57,691 nucleotides of DNA, taken from positions 1 through 57,691 of the forward strand of contig JACPOB010000037.1 of NCBI GenBank assembly GCA_016185145.1, given 5' to 3'. Position numbers and translations under genes: made by a program. Within the stretch, counting starts at the first letter, position 1; every line of letters starts with the position of its first letter. Source of the stretch: Rhodospirillales bacterium. GTDB taxonomy: Bacteria > Pseudomonadota > Alphaproteobacteria > Reyranellales > Reyranellaceae. Of this stretch, positions 10,882 through 24,366 are shown one piece after another. Below the pieces are notes generated by a model. The model searched no databases and was not told where the DNA came from. It saw nothing but the letters and a program-made list of their open reading frames with translations.

Positions 10882-11676
10882 CTATTCGGCCGGCGAGGCC
10901 TCGGCGCCCGCGCCGTCGGTATCGGCGGCGGGCACTTCATCGGCCGGCGGCTCGCCCAGCTCGCCGACGTCACCGCCGGAAGCCGCGATCTCGGCGCGGA
11001 TGCCGTCGAGCACCGCGCCGGACATCAGCTCGCAGTAGAGCGACACGGCGCGGATGGCGTCGTCGTTGCCCGGAATCGGATAGTCGACACCGTCGGGATC
11101 GGAGTTGCTGTCGAGCACAGCCACGATCGGGATGCCGCGCTTGCGCGCCTCCTGGACAGCGATCGCTTCCTTGTTGGTATCGATGATGAACAGCATATCG
11201 GGCGTGCCGCCCATTTCCTTGATGCCGCCCAGCGACCGCTCGAGCTTGTCACGCTCGCGCGTGAGATCGAGCTGCTCCTTCTTGGTCAGGCCGACGACGT
11301 CGCCCTTCAGCCGCTCGTCGAGCTCGCGCAGGCGCTTGATCGAGGCAGAGATGGTCTGCCAGTTGGTGATCATGCCGCCCAGCCAGCGGTGGTTGACGTA
11401 GTACTGGCCACAGCGCTTGGCCGCGTCGGCGATGCGCTCGGCGGCGGCCGCCTTGGTGCCGACGAACAGCACGCGGCCGCCGTTGGACACGACCTGGCGG
11501 ACCTGCAGCAGCGCCTGCTCCAGCAACGGCACGGTCTTGGTGAGATCGATGATGTGGACCCCGTTGCGCACCCCGAACAGGTACGGCTTCATCTTGGGGT
11601 TCCAACGCCGGGTGTGGTGACCGAAATGGACACCCGCTTCCAGCAACTGACGCATTGTAAAGGTCGGCATAGCCAT
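10882..11676 (-). CDS. rpsB: 30S ribosomal protein S2
   Basis: 264 residues from the ATG at 11676, which has AAGGAG seven bases upstream. The protein shows the S2 landmarks: [19 protein letters not shown] at the N-terminus, [10 protein letters not shown], and [14 protein letters not shown]. The C-terminus carries an acidic, alanine-rich tail (about residues 235-264) longer than the E. coli protein, common in alphaproteobacteria. An ATG two codons downstream is an alternative start. First gene of the conserved rpsB to bamA run; the 182 bases upstream contain a palindromic repeat but no promoter I can defend. Confidence 0.97.
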   Translation of the reverse strand: MAMPTFTMRQLLEAGVHFGHHTRRWNPKMKPYLFGVRNGVHIIDLTKTVPLLEQALLQVRQVVSNGGRVLFVGTKAAAAERIADAAKRCGQYYVNHRWLGGMITNWQTISASIKRLRELDERLKGDVVGLTKKEQLDLTRERDKLERSLGGIKEMGGTPDMLFIIDTNKEAIAVQEARKRGIPIVAVLDSNSDPDGVDYPIPGNDDAIRAVSLYCELMSGAVLDGIRAEIAASGGDVGELGEPPADEVPAADTDGAGAEASPAE

Positions 11677-11714
11677 GCCGTTTCTCCTTTTCCGGTTGGG
11701 CCTCCGCGGGCGTC

Positions 11715-11743
11715 GCCCTCCTACGCCGAGGCTTCGGAGGGCA
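11715..11743. repeat. Palindromic dispersed repeat, copy 1
   Basis: A 29-base imperfect palindrome beginning GCCCTCC and ending GGAGGGC, with CGAGGCTTCG inside. A second copy with 27 of 29 identical bases lies at 42961-42989. It is located in the rpsB leader region. It is an intergenic repeat of unknown function. Confidence 0.75.
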
Positions 11744-11858
11744 CCGGAGCGAGCGGCGGGATGTCTCCCCGTCGACCGCAAACCCGCGTGCGAAGTGGGC
11801 GTGGTTCTAAAGGCTTCCGCCCCTTAATGCAAGTAGCAGCAAAATCAACGGCTTAGAG

Positions 11859-12848
11859 CTATTTCCCGCTGCCGGATGGCGCCGAAAGCTTGACGATTTC
11901 TGTCCAGCGCCGGATTTCCGCGGCGAGATAGGTGCCTACCTCAGCGGGCGTCCCCCGCTTTTCCTCGATGCCCTGGGCGAGGAGCACTTCCTTGATCTTT
12001 GGATTTTCGAGGGCCCTGCCAATCGCCGCGGCAAGTTTGTCGACCACCGGCTGCGGCGTACCCTTCGCTGCGAGCAGGAAATAGGCGACGTCGACAGTCA
12101 TGTCGGGGTAGCCAGCTTCCTTGAACGTCGGGATATCGGGCAGCACGCGCGACCGCGTCTCGCCGGTGACGGCGATCATGCGGGCCTGCTTGGCACTCTG
12201 AACCGGAACGCCCGAAGCAATAGGGGTGAACCAGATCTGGATGCGATTGGCCATCAAGTCGACCAGGGCGTCAGTCGTGCTCTTGTAAGGCACCATGACC
12301 GTGTTGATCTTGGCCGCACGATTCAACATCTCGCCCAGGAACTGCGGCAGACCGCCGACATAACCTGCGTAGTTGAGTTTGCCGGGCTGCCGGCGGGCGA
12401 GTTCGACCAGTTCGGCCACATTCTTCGCCGGAAGCTCGTTGGGAACGAACGTCGAATAGACTGTGCTTCCGCTGAAGGCGACAGGCGTGAAATCCTTCGT
12501 CAGGTCTGCCGTCGCGTTTCCGGTGACCTGATTCAGAAGGAGGCTCGTAGAGGCAATCAGCAATGTGTAGCCATCGGGTCGCGATTTCGCGACGAAATCG
12601 GTCGCAATGTTGCCGGTGGCGCCGGCGCGATTGTCGACGATGACGCTTTGGCCGAGCGTAGCCGTCATGTCCTGCCCGAGTTGGCGGGCGATGATGTCAT
12701 TGGCCGTTCCAGGACCGAACGGGACGACGATCGTAATCGGCTTGCTTGGAAAGTCCTGTGCGCCTGCCGGGACCTGTATCGCTCCCGCGGCGAAGCCCGC
12801 AATCGCTGTTGCGACAACTGCACGGCGGGACCATTTCTTGGCCTGCAT
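11859..12848 (-). CDS. Bug-family periplasmic solute-binding protein (TctC-like)
   Basis: A 329-residue periplasmic binding protein of the tripartite tricarboxylate transporter (Bug) family. The N-terminal signal peptide has a twin-arginine pair (WSRRAVVATAIAGFAAGA) and ends near GAQ-DFPSKP. Family landmarks are DFPSKPITIVVPFGPGTANDIIAR, the ligand loop VDNRAGATGNIATDFVAKS, and PDGYTLL. These proteins bind carboxylates or other small anions; the ligand cannot be read from the sequence. No TctA or TctB membrane genes are nearby, so it is an orphan, as is frequent for this family. It follows the DUF72 gene by 57 bases. Confidence 0.9.
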   Translation of the reverse strand: MQAKKWSRRAVVATAIAGFAAGAIQVPAGAQDFPSKPITIVVPFGPGTANDIIARQLGQDMTATLGQSVIVDNRAGATGNIATDFVAKSRPDGYTLLIASTSLLLNQVTGNATADLTKDFTPVAFSGSTVYSTFVPNELPAKNVAELVELARRQPGKLNYAGYVGGLPQFLGEMLNRAAKINTVMVPYKSTTDALVDLMANRIQIWFTPIASGVPVQSAKQARMIAVTGETRSRVLPDIPTFKEAGYPDMTVDVAYFLLAAKGTPQPVVDKLAAAIGRALENPKIKEVLLAQGIEEKRGTPAEVGTYLAAEIRRWTEIVKLSAPSGSGK

Positions 12849-12905
12849 TGAGTGTCCTCCCCCTTACTCATCGATTGGTTTGCCGGGGAAATTCTAAGCG
12901 CAGAC

Positions 12906-13915
12906 TTACGCGAGCAGCTTCGCAATTTCCTCTGCCAGTTTGAGCAGCGAAAGTGGCGCGCTCCCCTCGGCCTTGTTGTTGGCGGTGACCCAGACCTTGC
13001 GCTTGGCCTTGAAGGCCGCCGCTACCATGCGGGCAAGCACAAGGCGGGTTTCCGGGTCCTCGTCGACCAGCCGGTCGAACGGCTCGTAGCGCTGCTTGGC
13101 GGCCTGGTAGAGGAAGCCGCGGTGCAGGTTCCAGCGCACCACCAGCGGTCCGGGCGTATCGCCGTCCAGCGCCTTCAGGGCAGCCTCCTGGCGTTCGACC
13201 TCGGGCATGCGGTCGTGCAAACCGACGCAGTAGCGGACGCCGGCCGCCGCCAGCATCTTCATCAGCCGCGGAGTCAGCAGCTCGGCATTGCGCAGTTCCA
13301 GGGCGTACAAGGGCCGGTGCTTGCCCAGCTCCTGCGGCAACGCGGCGAAGAATGCCGCCAGTCGCTCGACAAGGGTCGCCGCCTCCTCCACCAGGCCGCG
13401 CGGCAATGGCGAGACCTGGAAGACCAAGGGGCCCGCCTTGGCGCCCAACCCCTCGAGGCAGGGCACGACGAACTCGCGGGTGGCGACGGCGGCATCGAGG
13501 AAATGCGGGTTCGGGACCTTGCCCCTGCCCTCCTCGTCGCGCATCACCGCATCGCACACCAGCGCCGGCGCCTTGACCACGAAGCTGAAATGATCCGGCA
13601 CCTGGCGGGCGTAGCCCTGGTACTGCATGGTGGTGATCGGCGCGTAGAACGTGCGGTCGAGACTGACCGTGCGCAGCAGTGGGATCTGGGCATAGGCTTC
13701 CAGTCCGCGCTTGCTCAGCGCCACCTGCGGATGGACCCCGTCGTAGACGAGGCCGCGCCAGCCGGGAAAGAACCACGATGACGTACCGAGCCGGATGTCG
13801 ACCGGCAGTGTCGGCGCTCCCAGCAGGGGTGAATCCCAGGCCGGCCTGACTTCGCCGGCCGCGGCGCGCCGCTGGGGCGGAGATGCGGGTTGTTCGAACA
13901 GGCCGGGTTGCCGGC

Positions 13916-13919
<4 letters not shown>
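12906..13919 (-). CDS. DUF72 family protein
   Basis: A 337-residue TIM-barrel protein of the DUF72 (YecE-like) family, whose biochemical role is not established. Family features are IRLGTSSWFFPGWRGLVYDG at about residues 41-60 and FSFVVKAPALVCDAVM. The N-terminus SRQPGLFEQP contains a short FEQP-type element. The only available start is TTG at 13919, overlapping the dnaE stop (TTGA), so translation is probably coupled to dnaE. A functional tie to DNA replication is possible but unproven. Confidence 0.85.
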
Positions 13920-17362
<3,443 letters not shown>

Positions 17363-17443
17363 GGATCAATATCGCGCCGCAAACTTGTGGAAAGCGAGGC
17401 GGAATTGATGGCCTGGGTCACAATTCGCCCGGCCGGCACCCAT

Positions 17444-17887
17444 TCAGCGACGATAAGAACTGAGTTGCAGGATCTTCAAGTCGGGGCCCGATGGTAAGCG
17501 TCGGTCGTTCGTGACGAAGTTGGAACATTTCGCCGCCAGGGCCGCAGCCAGTTGCAGTGCATCCGGCGTAGCAATCCCTGTGGATGCGCGCAGCTGCGCT
17601 GCCCGGCGCAATTGGTCGCGGCCGAGATCGACCATTCGTATTCCGCGACCGCGGCTCAGCACGGCTTCATAGCGCTCCGCCAGTGCGACATTGCCGGCTC
17701 TGTAGGGAACGACGAGCACCTCGAGCAACGTAAGCGCGGAGGTCACAATCTCGATCCTGCCAGCGTCGGCAGCTTCGAATATTGGCTCGATGGTCGAAAT
17801 GTATCTGACGTCTTCTTCGATGAAGTAAATGAAAATTGCCGTATCGATCCCGACCGGTCCTTGGCCGATGTCATCGATCAGCGCCAC
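17444..17887 (-). CDS. PIN-domain toxin (VapC-like ribonuclease)
   Basis: A 147-residue PIN-domain protein. The four acidic residues expected for metal-dependent RNA cleavage are present: Asp15 (GIDTAIFIYFIE), Glu56 (LTLLEVLVVP), Asp109 (IATPDALQLA) and Asp128 (FVTNDRRLP). The GTG start overlaps the antitoxin gene by 10 bases, typical of a type II toxin-antitoxin operon. VapC-type toxins cleave tRNA or rRNA; the target here is unknown. The pair lies between lolD and dnaE in an otherwise conserved neighbourhood, which suggests insertion. Confidence 0.88.
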   Translation of the reverse strand: MALIDDIGQGPVGIDTAIFIYFIEEDVRYISTIEPIFEAADAGRIEIVTSALTLLEVLVVPYRAGNVALAERYEAVLSRGRGIRMVDLGRDQLRRAAQLRASTGIATPDALQLAAALAAKCSNFVTNDRRLPSGPDLKILQLSSYRR

Positions 17888-18108
17888 GCCGATCGCTCAT
17901 TCTTTACGTGGGAAGCGGCGTCGACATCTTTCCATAGCTCCTTGCCGAGGCCTCGCAGCTCCAGAATCGAGATCGGCGGGTCGGGCTCCAAAGCTTGTGC
18001 GAGCAGCACTGTGACTTCCTGCGCGACCGAGCGGCGCTCGCGTTTGGCTCGCGCCTTCAATTTTCGATACAGCGCGTCGGGAAGATTCTTGACATTGAGG
18101 GTGGCCAT
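17878..18108 (-). CDS. Ribbon-helix-helix antitoxin (FitA/VapB-like)
   Basis: A 76-residue protein with an N-terminal ribbon-helix-helix DNA-binding region (MATLNVKNLPDALYRKLKAR), then a linker and a C-terminal toxin-binding tail (LELRGLGKELWKDVDAAS). The ATG at 18108 is preferred to the one 20 codons upstream because it matches the family start and GGAGG lies upstream. Antitoxins of this type repress their own operon, and an inverted repeat at 18124-18138 just upstream is a likely operator. Confidence 0.88.
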   Translation of the reverse strand: MATLNVKNLPDALYRKLKARAKRERRSVAQEVTVLLAQALEPDPPISILELRGLGKELWKDVDAASHVKNERSAWR

Positions 18109-18109
18109 C

Positions 18110-18140
18110 CATCCTCCATTCTTCCTCCATTTTGGAGGAT
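18110..18140. promoter_or_regulatory. Likely toxin-antitoxin operator
   Basis: An inverted repeat CCTCCA-TTT-TGGAGG lies at 18124-18138, extended by another ATCCTCCAT half-site at 18110-18118, directly upstream of the antitoxin start. Repeated half-sites next to a ribbon-helix-helix gene fit autorepression. No binding evidence is available. Confidence 0.5.
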
Positions 18141-18168
18141 CAGCGCCTCGACCGTCAAGGCACTCCAC

Positions 18169-18849
18169 TCAAGACAGCACGCCATCCCTCAACGTGACTG
18201 TGCGGTCCATGCGCGATGCCAGTTCGGGATTGTGCGTCGCCACCAGCGCTGCCATGCCGGTCTCGCGCACCAGCGCCAAAAGCTGCCGGAACACAGCGTC
18301 GGCCGTCGTCGAATCGAGGTTGCCCGTCGGCTCGTCGGCCAGCAGGACGCGGGGGGCGTTGGCGACGGCGCGGGCAATCGCCACGCGCTGCTGCTCGCCG
18401 CCCGACAGGCGGCCCGGTCGGTGATCGGCACGCTCCTTGAGCTGGACCATGCCCAGGAGCTCGACGGCGCGGCGGCGTGCGTCCGCACGGGACCGGCCGT
18501 TCAGCATCTGCGGCAGCATCACGTTCTCGATGGCCGAGAACTCGGGCAGCAGGTGGTGATACTGGTAGACGAAGCCCAGGAACTGGCGGCGCATCACCGT
18601 GCGCTCGCGATCGCCCGCGGCGCCGGCCGACTTGCCGTCGACCACGATGTCGCCTGCATCCGGCCGCTCCAGCAGCCCGGCGATATGCAGCAGGGTCGAC
18701 TTGCCGCTGCCCGATTGGCCGACCAGGGCGACGATCTCGCCCGGTTTGAGGTCGAGGGTGATGCCCTTCAACACCTCCAGGCGACGGTCGCCCTGCACGA
18801 AGGTGCGCTTGATGTCGCGCAGCGACAGCGGAAACGCCGGATCATTCAT
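18169..18849 (-). CDS. lolD: Lipoprotein-releasing ABC transporter, ATPase LolD
   Basis: ATPase of the Lol system, which extracts lipoproteins from the inner membrane for delivery to the outer membrane. 226 residues with Walker [10 protein letters not shown] (44-52), signature [14 protein letters not shown], Walker [13 protein letters not shown] and the H-loop ATHN. It overlaps the upstream permease gene by eight bases. The close pairing with two LolC/E-type genes identifies it as LolD and not a generic FtsE-like ATPase. Confidence 0.94.
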   Translation of the reverse strand: MNDPAFPLSLRDIKRTFVQGDRRLEVLKGITLDLKPGEIVALVGQSGSGKSTLLHIAGLLERPDAGDIVVDGKSAGAAGDRERTVMRRQFLGFVYQYHHLLPEFSAIENVMLPQMLNGRSRADARRRAVELLGMVQLKERADHRPGRLSGGEQQRVAIARAVANAPRVLLADEPTGNLDSTTADAVFRQLLALVRETGMAALVATHNPELASRMDRTVTLRDGVLS

Positions 18850-20113
18850 GACGCAGCCCTTCGACCGGTTCGACGCGCGTGCTGCGCCAGGCAGGATAGG
18901 CCGCCGCCGCCAGCGACAGCAGGATGGCGATGGCGACGATGGACAGGATCTCGGTCGGCTGGACGCGCACCGGCGCCGAGGTGATGAACTCGACCTCGCT
19001 CCAGCCCGCGCCCGGGCCGCCGGCGTTGGTGAGCGTCACGAGCAACCGGGCGATGCCCTCCATATTGGCGCAGACCAGCAGGCCGAGGCCGGTGCCGACG
19101 GCCGTGCCGACCAGCCCGACCGCCGCCGCCGACAGGAAGAAGGCGCGCACGATGGTGCCGGGCGCCGCCCCCATGGTGCGCAGGATGGCGATGCTGCCGC
19201 GCTTGACGCGCACCAGCATGGTGAAGCTCGCCACCACGTTCATGGCCGCGACCACGACGATCAGGGTGAGGATGATGAACATCATCACGCGCTCGACCTG
19301 CAGGGCGCCGACGAACCGGGCGTTGAGGCCGAGCCAGTGCGCGACCCGGAGATCGTCGCGGCCGAGCGCCTTGCGCAGCTCCTCGGCGAACTGCGGCGCC
19401 GCCTGCGGGTCGGCGATGTCGAGGTCGATCGAGCTCACTGCTTCGTCGCCGTATTCGAGGTCGCTCTGCAGCATCGGCAGGGGCACGAAGACGAGGCCGT
19501 TGTCGAACTCGTAGCGGCGCGTAATGAAGCTCGCCAGGACCTCGTAGTCGGAGTAGCGCGGCGAGATCGCGCCGTTGTCGTTCACCCGGTGCGTCACCAG
19601 GGTGATCTTGTCTCCGATCCCGAGATTCAGCGCCTGGCGCAGACGCTCGCCGATGACGACTCCGGGGCGCGTGCCGAAACTGCCGAGGTCCCCGTGCACG
19701 ATGCTCTTGGACACCATGTCTCGCCCCTGCAGGTCTTCCGGCCGCACGCCGCGCACCAGGGCGCCACGCGTCTGGTTGTTGCCGGAAGTGACCAGCGACT
19801 GGCGCTCCAGGGTCAGGTTGACGGCGCGCACGCCGGGGAAGGCTTTCAGCTTGGCCAGCAGCTCGGGCGTTGCCTGCACCATGCCGCCATCCCGGGCGGT
19901 GATCACGATATGGCCATTGAGCCCGATGATGCGGCCGAGAAGCTGCTGGCGGAAACCGCCCATCACCGACAGCACGACGATCAGCGTCGCCACGCCGAGA
20001 GCGACGCCGATCAGCGAGAAGATGGCGATGAACGAGACGAAGCCCTCGCGCTGCCGAGTCGCGAGATAGCGCCAGGCTAGCCAGCGCTCGACCGTTCCCG
20101 CGCGGTCACTCAC
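18842..20113 (-). CDS. Lipoprotein-releasing permease, LolC/LolE family
   Basis: A 423-residue FtsX-like permease: one N-terminal membrane helix (about 27-50, [26 protein letters not shown]), a large periplasmic domain, and three C-terminal helices (about 275-305, 325-360, 380-405). The GTG start overlaps the preceding paralogue by eight bases. The motif [18 protein letters not shown] is the coupling region that contacts LolD. Whether it plays the LolC or LolE part cannot be decided from sequence alone. Confidence 0.9.
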   Translation of the reverse strand: MSDRAGTVERWLAWRYLATRQREGFVSFIAIFSLIGVALGVATLIVVLSVMGGFRQQLLGRIIGLNGHIVITARDGGMVQATPELLAKLKAFPGVRAVNLTLERQSLVTSGNNQTRGALVRGVRPEDLQGRDMVSKSIVHGDLGSFGTRPGVVIGERLRQALNLGIGDKITLVTHRVNDNGAISPRYSDYEVLASFITRRYEFDNGLVFVPLPMLQSDLEYGDEAVSSIDLDIADPQAAPQFAEELRKALGRDDLRVAHWLGLNARFVGALQVERVMMFIILTLIVVVAAMNVVASFTMLVRVKRGSIAILRTMGAAPGTIVRAFFLSAAAVGLVGTAVGTGLGLLVCANMEGIARLLVTLTNAGGPGAGWSEVEFITSAPVRVQPTEILSIVAIAILLSLAAAAYPAWRSTRVEPVEGLRHE

Positions 20114-21419
20114 GGTGCAATCCTTCCACCGGATCGAGCCGCGCCGCCTTCGCCGCCGGATAGAGCGAGGCGACCAGCGCGAAGATCAGCGCCATGACGG
20201 CGATGACCACGATCTCGCTCCACTCGATGCGCGAGGGCATCTCGGCCAGCAGGTAAAGCGTCTCGTCGAACAGCACGATATCGAAGGTGCGCTGCAGCCA
20301 TTGGCGGATGGCCTCGATGTTGCGCGCGAAGGCCAGGCCCAGCACGACGCCCAGCAAGGTGCCGACGCCGCCGATCGCCATGCCGTCGAGCAGGAAAACG
20401 CGCATGATGGCGCCGCGCGTCGCCCCCATGGTGCGCAGGATGGCGATGTCGGCGGTCTTGGTGCGCACCAACATCACCAGGCTCGAGACGATGTTGAAGG
20501 CGGCCACCAGCACGATCATCGACAGCACGATGAACATGACGTTGGTCTGACCCTGGATCGCAGCGAAGAAGCCGATATTGGCCTGCCACCAGTCGAACAC
20601 CCAGGCCTGCGTGCCGACGATCTGCGAGAGCTGCCGCCGGGCAGCGGCGATCGACGCATCGTCGGCCACGAAGACTTCTATGCCCGTGACCTTGTCGCCG
20701 TAATTCAGCAGGCGCTGCACGTCGGGCAGCGGCGCGTAGACGAAGTTGGCGTCGTAATCGTACATGCCCGCGCAGAAGACTGCCGCGACCCGCGCCTGCA
20801 CGGCCCGCGGCATGACACCCAGCGGCGTTGCCACCTCGACCGGCGAGACGAGCTGCAGGCTGTCGCCGACCTTGAGTTTCAGCAGGTCGGCCAGGCGGCG
20901 GCCGATCACGACCGAGAAGTCCTTGCCGAAGTCCTTCAGCGAGCCCCAGTCGATCGGCTTGTCGTCATCCGCGCGGCACAGGCCGCGGTAGCGGTTGCGC
21001 AGCTCCGGTGCCCCCTCGATCGCCGCGGAGAGCGGCGTGCGCGCTCTGAAATCCTCCGGCCGCATGCCGCGCAGCACCACGCCCCTCACCTTGTCGCCGG
21101 CCACGGCCATGACCTGGCCTTCGGCGGTCGGCGTGGCGCTCAGCACGCCCGGCACCTTCGTCATGGCAGCCAGCAGCTCGGGCGTGGCATCGATGCCGCC
21201 CCGGGTGCCCTGCACTCCGAGTTGGCCGCTGATGCTCGACATCTGGCGCAGCATCTCGAAGCGGAAGCCGTTCATGACCGACATGACGACGATCAGGGTG
21301 CCGACGCCCAGGGTGATGCCGACCAATGAGAAGGCGGCGATCACCGAGATGAAGCCCTCCTCGCGGCGGGCGCGCAGATAGCGGAAGGCGATGAGGCGTT
21401 CGACGGCGGCGAAGGCCAT
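20106..21419 (-). CDS. Lipoprotein-releasing permease, LolC/LolE family
   Basis: A 437-residue paralogue of the next gene, with the same layout: N-terminal helix (about 25-48, ISVIAAFSLVGITLGVGTLIVVMSVMNGF), periplasmic domain, and C-terminal helices. The coupling motif ILRTMGATRGAIMRVFLLDG is present. It starts four bases after the proS stop. Together with the second permease and LolD it forms a complete Lol exporter, probably a heterodimer of the two permeases. Confidence 0.9.
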   Translation of the reverse strand: MAFAAVERLIAFRYLRARREEGFISVIAAFSLVGITLGVGTLIVVMSVMNGFRFEMLRQMSSISGQLGVQGTRGGIDATPELLAAMTKVPGVLSATPTAEGQVMAVAGDKVRGVVLRGMRPEDFRARTPLSAAIEGAPELRNRYRGLCRADDDKPIDWGSLKDFGKDFSVVIGRRLADLLKLKVGDSLQLVSPVEVATPLGVMPRAVQARVAAVFCAGMYDYDANFVYAPLPDVQRLLNYGDKVTGIEVFVADDASIAAARRQLSQIVGTQAWVFDWWQANIGFFAAIQGQTNVMFIVLSMIVLVAAFNIVSSLVMLVRTKTADIAILRTMGATRGAIMRVFLLDGMAIGGVGTLLGVVLGLAFARNIEAIRQWLQRTFDIVLFDETLYLLAEMPSRIEWSEIVVIAVMALIFALVASLYPAAKAARLDPVEGLHRE

Positions 21420-21422
21420 GTC

Positions 21423-22736
21423 TCAGCCGAAGCGCTGCACGACCTGGTCGAACGGCACTTCCTCGCGCTTGCCGGTCTTGCGGTCCTTGACCTCGGCCTT
21501 GCCGGCCGACACGCCCTTGGGGCCGACAATGACCTGCCAGGGGATGCCGATCAGGTCCATGTCGGCGAACTTGGCGCCTGGCCTGAGGTCGCGGTCGTCG
21601 TGCAGCGCCTCGATGCCCTTGGCGGCAAGCCCGTCATAGAGCTTCTGGCAGGCGCCGGAGACCGCGCCGTCGTCCGGCTTGAGGTTGACGAGCGCCACCT
21701 TGAAGGGTGCGACCGCTTCCGGCCAGACGATGCCCGCCTCGTCATGGCTCGCCTCGATGATGCCGCCGACCAGGCGCGACACGCCGATGCCGTAGGAGCC
21801 CATCTCGACCGTGATCTGCTCGCCGCCCGGACCGGCCACGACCGCCTTCAGGGGCGCCGAATACCTGGTGCCGAAGTAGAAGATATGGCCGACCTCGATC
21901 CCGCGCGCAGCCAATCGCTCGCCCTCGGGGATCTTCTCGAAGGCGGCCTTGTCGTGCATCTCGTCGGTCGCGGCGTAGAGCGACGTCCACTCGTTCACGA
22001 TCGGCTGCAGGTCGGAATCGTAGTCGATCTTGCGGCTGAGGATGTCCTTGTCGACCAGGCCCTTGTGGCAGAATACGGCGCTCTCGCCGGTATCGGCCAA
22101 CACGATGAACTCATGGCTGAGGTCGCCGCCGATCGGACCGGTGTCGGCGCGCATCGGAATCGCTTTCAGGCCCATGCGGGCGAAGGTGCGCAGATAGGTC
22201 ACGAACATCTTGTTGTAGGAGCGGATGGCGCCCTGCTTGTCGCTGTCGAAGGAGTAGTTGTCCTTCATCAGGAACTCGCGGCCGCGCATCACGCCGAAGC
22301 GCGGCCGCACCTCGTCGCGGAACTTCCACTGGATATGATAGAGGTTCTTCGGCAGGTCGCGGTAGCTCTTGACGCCGTCGCGGAAGAGTACGGTGATCAC
22401 CTCCTCGTTGGTCGGCCCGAAGAGCATCTCGCGATCGTGGCGATCTTTTATGCGCAGCATCTCGGGGCCGTAGGCGTCGTAGCGGCCGCTCTCGCGCCAC
22501 AGGTCGGCCGACTGGATGGTCGGCATCAGCACCTCCTGGGCGCCCGAGCGGTCCTGCTCCTCGCGCACGATGCGCTCGATGTTCTTCAGCACGCGGAAGC
22601 CCAGCGGGAGCCAGGCATAGATGCCGGCCGAGGTCTGGCGGATCAGGCCGGCGCGCAGCATCAGGCGATGCGAGACGATCTGCGCCTCTGCCGGGTTTTC
22701 CTTCATGGTCGGCAGAAAATACTGACTCATCCGCAT
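21423..22736 (-). CDS. proS: Prolyl-tRNA synthetase, alphaproteobacterial short form
   Basis: Class II synthetase charging tRNA-Pro. The ATG at 22736 (MRMSQYFLP) gives 437 residues; upstream in-frame codons encode no recognisable protein. Motif 2 region [25 protein letters not shown] sequence lies near residue 140-160, and motif 3 [15 protein letters not shown] near 330. The roughly 180-residue editing insertion of the E. coli enzyme is absent, as is usual in alphaproteobacteria, so misacylated Ala-tRNA-Pro would need a separate deacylase. It heads the proS-lolCE-lolD run. Confidence 0.96.
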   Translation of the reverse strand: MRMSQYFLPTMKENPAEAQIVSHRLMLRAGLIRQTSAGIYAWLPLGFRVLKNIERIVREEQDRSGAQEVLMPTIQSADLWRESGRYDAYGPEMLRIKDRHDREMLFGPTNEEVITVLFRDGVKSYRDLPKNLYHIQWKFRDEVRPRFGVMRGREFLMKDNYSFDSDKQGAIRSYNKMFVTYLRTFARMGLKAIPMRADTGPIGGDLSHEFIVLADTGESAVFCHKGLVDKDILSRKIDYDSDLQPIVNEWTSLYAATDEMHDKAAFEKIPEGERLAARGIEVGHIFYFGTRYSAPLKAVVAGPGGEQITVEMGSYGIGVSRLVGGIIEASHDEAGIVWPEAVAPFKVALVNLKPDDGAVSGACQKLYDGLAAKGIEALHDDRDLRPGAKFADMDLIGIPWQVIVGPKGVSAGKAEVKDRKTGKREEVPFDQVVQRFG

Positions 22737-22816
22737 TCTGGTTCGATCCTTGCTGGGCTGGCGGGGTGGCCGCGGACTGTAGGAAACGGGGGGTGTAAAG
22801 GCAAACCGGACGCCCT

Positions 22817-22945
22817 TCCTCCCCAAGCGCTTGGGGAGGTGTCGCCGTGATACGGCGACGGAGGGATCAGAGGCCTCCATGTGACTCATGACCCCTCCGT
22901 CGGCGTGAGACGCCGACACCTCCCCTGCTTCGCTGGGGAGGAAAG
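22817..22945. repeat. Two inverted copies of a palindromic intergenic repeat
   Basis: Copy A (about 22817-22868) begins TTCCTCCCCAAGCG and contains the hairpins CCTCCCC/GGGGAGG and TCGCCGT/ACGGCGA, ending in GGAGGGATCA. Copy B (about 22890-22945) is the same unit on the other strand, with TTCCTCCCC, CGGCGT/ACGCCG and GGAGGGGTCA. The pair lies between divergent proS and the permease gene. It looks like a dispersed palindromic element; function unknown. Confidence 0.75.
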
Positions 22946-23013
22946 TAGTGGCCGGCTAGCTTTGCACAGGCGGATGCCCGCACACTTCACGCGACAACCG
23001 GGGGAGAACAACA

Positions 23014-24306
23014 ATGCTCGAGCAGGTCTTCAAGCTCAGCGAGAACAAGACCAACGTCCGGACCGAGGTCGTGGCCGGCATCACGACCTTCCTGACGATG
23101 GCCTACATCATCTTCGTCAATCCGGCGATCCTGGCCGAGGCCAAGATGCCGTTCGGCGCGGTGTTCGCCGCGACCTGCGTGGCCGCCGCGATCGGCTGCT
23201 TCCTGATGGCCTTCCTGGCCAACTACCCGATCGCGCTTGCACCGGGCATGGGGCTGAACGCCTACTTCGCGTTCGGCGTGGTCGGCGGCATGGGCCATAG
23301 CTGGCAGGTGGCGCTGGGCTGCGTCTTCATCTCGGGTGTCCTCTTCTTCATCATCAGCGTGCTGCCGATCCGCGAATGGATCGTCAACGCCATCCCGATG
23401 TCGCTCAAGATGGCGATCGCCGCCGGCATCGGCCTGTTCCTGGCCCTGATCGCGCTCAAGAACTCCGGCATCGTCGTCGCCCATCCGGCGACCCTGGTGA
23501 CGCACGGCAACCTCACCAGCTTCCCCGTCATCATGGCGACGCTAGGCTTCTTCCTGATCGTCGCCCTGGAACGCCGCCGGATCATGGGTGGCGTGATCAT
23601 CGGCATCCTGGCGGTGACCATCGTCGCCATCGCCGCCGGCCAGCAGAAATTCGGCGGAATCTTCGACACGCCGCCGTCGATCGCGCCGGTGTTCCTGCAG
23701 ATGGATCTCGCCGGCGCCTTCAAGGTCGGGCTGGTGACCGTGGTGTTCGCCTTCCTGTTCGTCGACCTGTTCGACAACACCGGCACGTTGATCGCGCTCG
23801 CCCATCGCGGCGGCTTCATGAGGCCGGATGGCACCGTGCCGCGCCTGCACCGCGCCCTGATGGCGGACAGCGGCGCCGCCATGATCGGCGCCGCCGTCGG
23901 TACCTCGACGACGACGAGTTACATCGAGAGCGCCTCGGGCATCAACGAGGGCGGCCGCACCGGCCTCACCGCAGCCGTCATCGGCCTCCTCTTCCTCCTG
24001 GCACTGTTCGTGTCGCCGCTTGCCGGCTCGATCCCCGCCTATGCCACGGCGCCGGCGCTGTTCTACGTCGCCTGCCTGATGGTGCGCAGCCTCACCGAGA
24101 TCGAGTGGGACGACGTGACCGAAGCAGCGCCCGCCGTCGTCACGGCGATCACGATGCCCTTCACCTTCTCGATCGCCGAAGGCATCGCGTTCGGATTCAT
24201 TTCGTACGCCGCAATCAAGGTCGCGACCGGACGCTATCGCGACGTGCATCCGGCAGTCGGAACGCTCGCTGTGTTGTTCGTGATCAAGTATGCGGTCATT
24301 GGATGA
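23014..24306 (+). CDS. NCS2-family purine permease (AzgA-like)
   Basis: A 430-residue membrane transporter of the AzgA branch of the NCS2 family, proton-coupled uptake of adenine or hypoxanthine/guanine. About 12-14 helices are visible from residue 20 on. Family motifs are AGITTFLTMAYIIFVNP at the N-terminus, ALAPGMGLNAYF, LFDNTGTLIALA and the substrate-region GTSTTTSYIESASGINEGGRTGL. GGGGGAG lies eight bases before the ATG. The exact base cannot be assigned. It is on the plus strand, breaking the conserved minus-strand run from the nuo genes to proS. Confidence 0.92.
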   Translation: MLEQVFKLSENKTNVRTEVVAGITTFLTMAYIIFVNPAILAEAKMPFGAVFAATCVAAAIGCFLMAFLANYPIALAPGMGLNAYFAFGVVGGMGHSWQVALGCVFISGVLFFIISVLPIREWIVNAIPMSLKMAIAAGIGLFLALIALKNSGIVVAHPATLVTHGNLTSFPVIMATLGFFLIVALERRRIMGGVIIGILAVTIVAIAAGQQKFGGIFDTPPSIAPVFLQMDLAGAFKVGLVTVVFAFLFVDLFDNTGTLIALAHRGGFMRPDGTVPRLHRALMADSGAAMIGAAVGTSTTTSYIESASGINEGGRTGLTAAVIGLLFLLALFVSPLAGSIPAYATAPALFYVACLMVRSLTEIEWDDVTEAAPAVVTAITMPFTFSIAEGIAFGFISYAAIKVATGRYRDVHPAVGTLAVLFVIKYAVIG

Positions 24307-24334
24307 TCACATCGCAAGCGCGGACATTTGTTTG

Positions 24335-24361
24335 TTGTCGAACGATCCTTGCGCTTACAAT
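24335..24361 (+). promoter_or_regulatory. Candidate promoter of the 6S-like RNA
   Basis: TTGTCG (24335-24340) and TACAAT (24356-24361) are separated by 15 bases, one or two shorter than ideal. A start near 24368 would give an RNA of about 165 nt ending at the terminator near 24536. Confidence 0.4.
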
Positions 24362-24366
24362 TGTTC

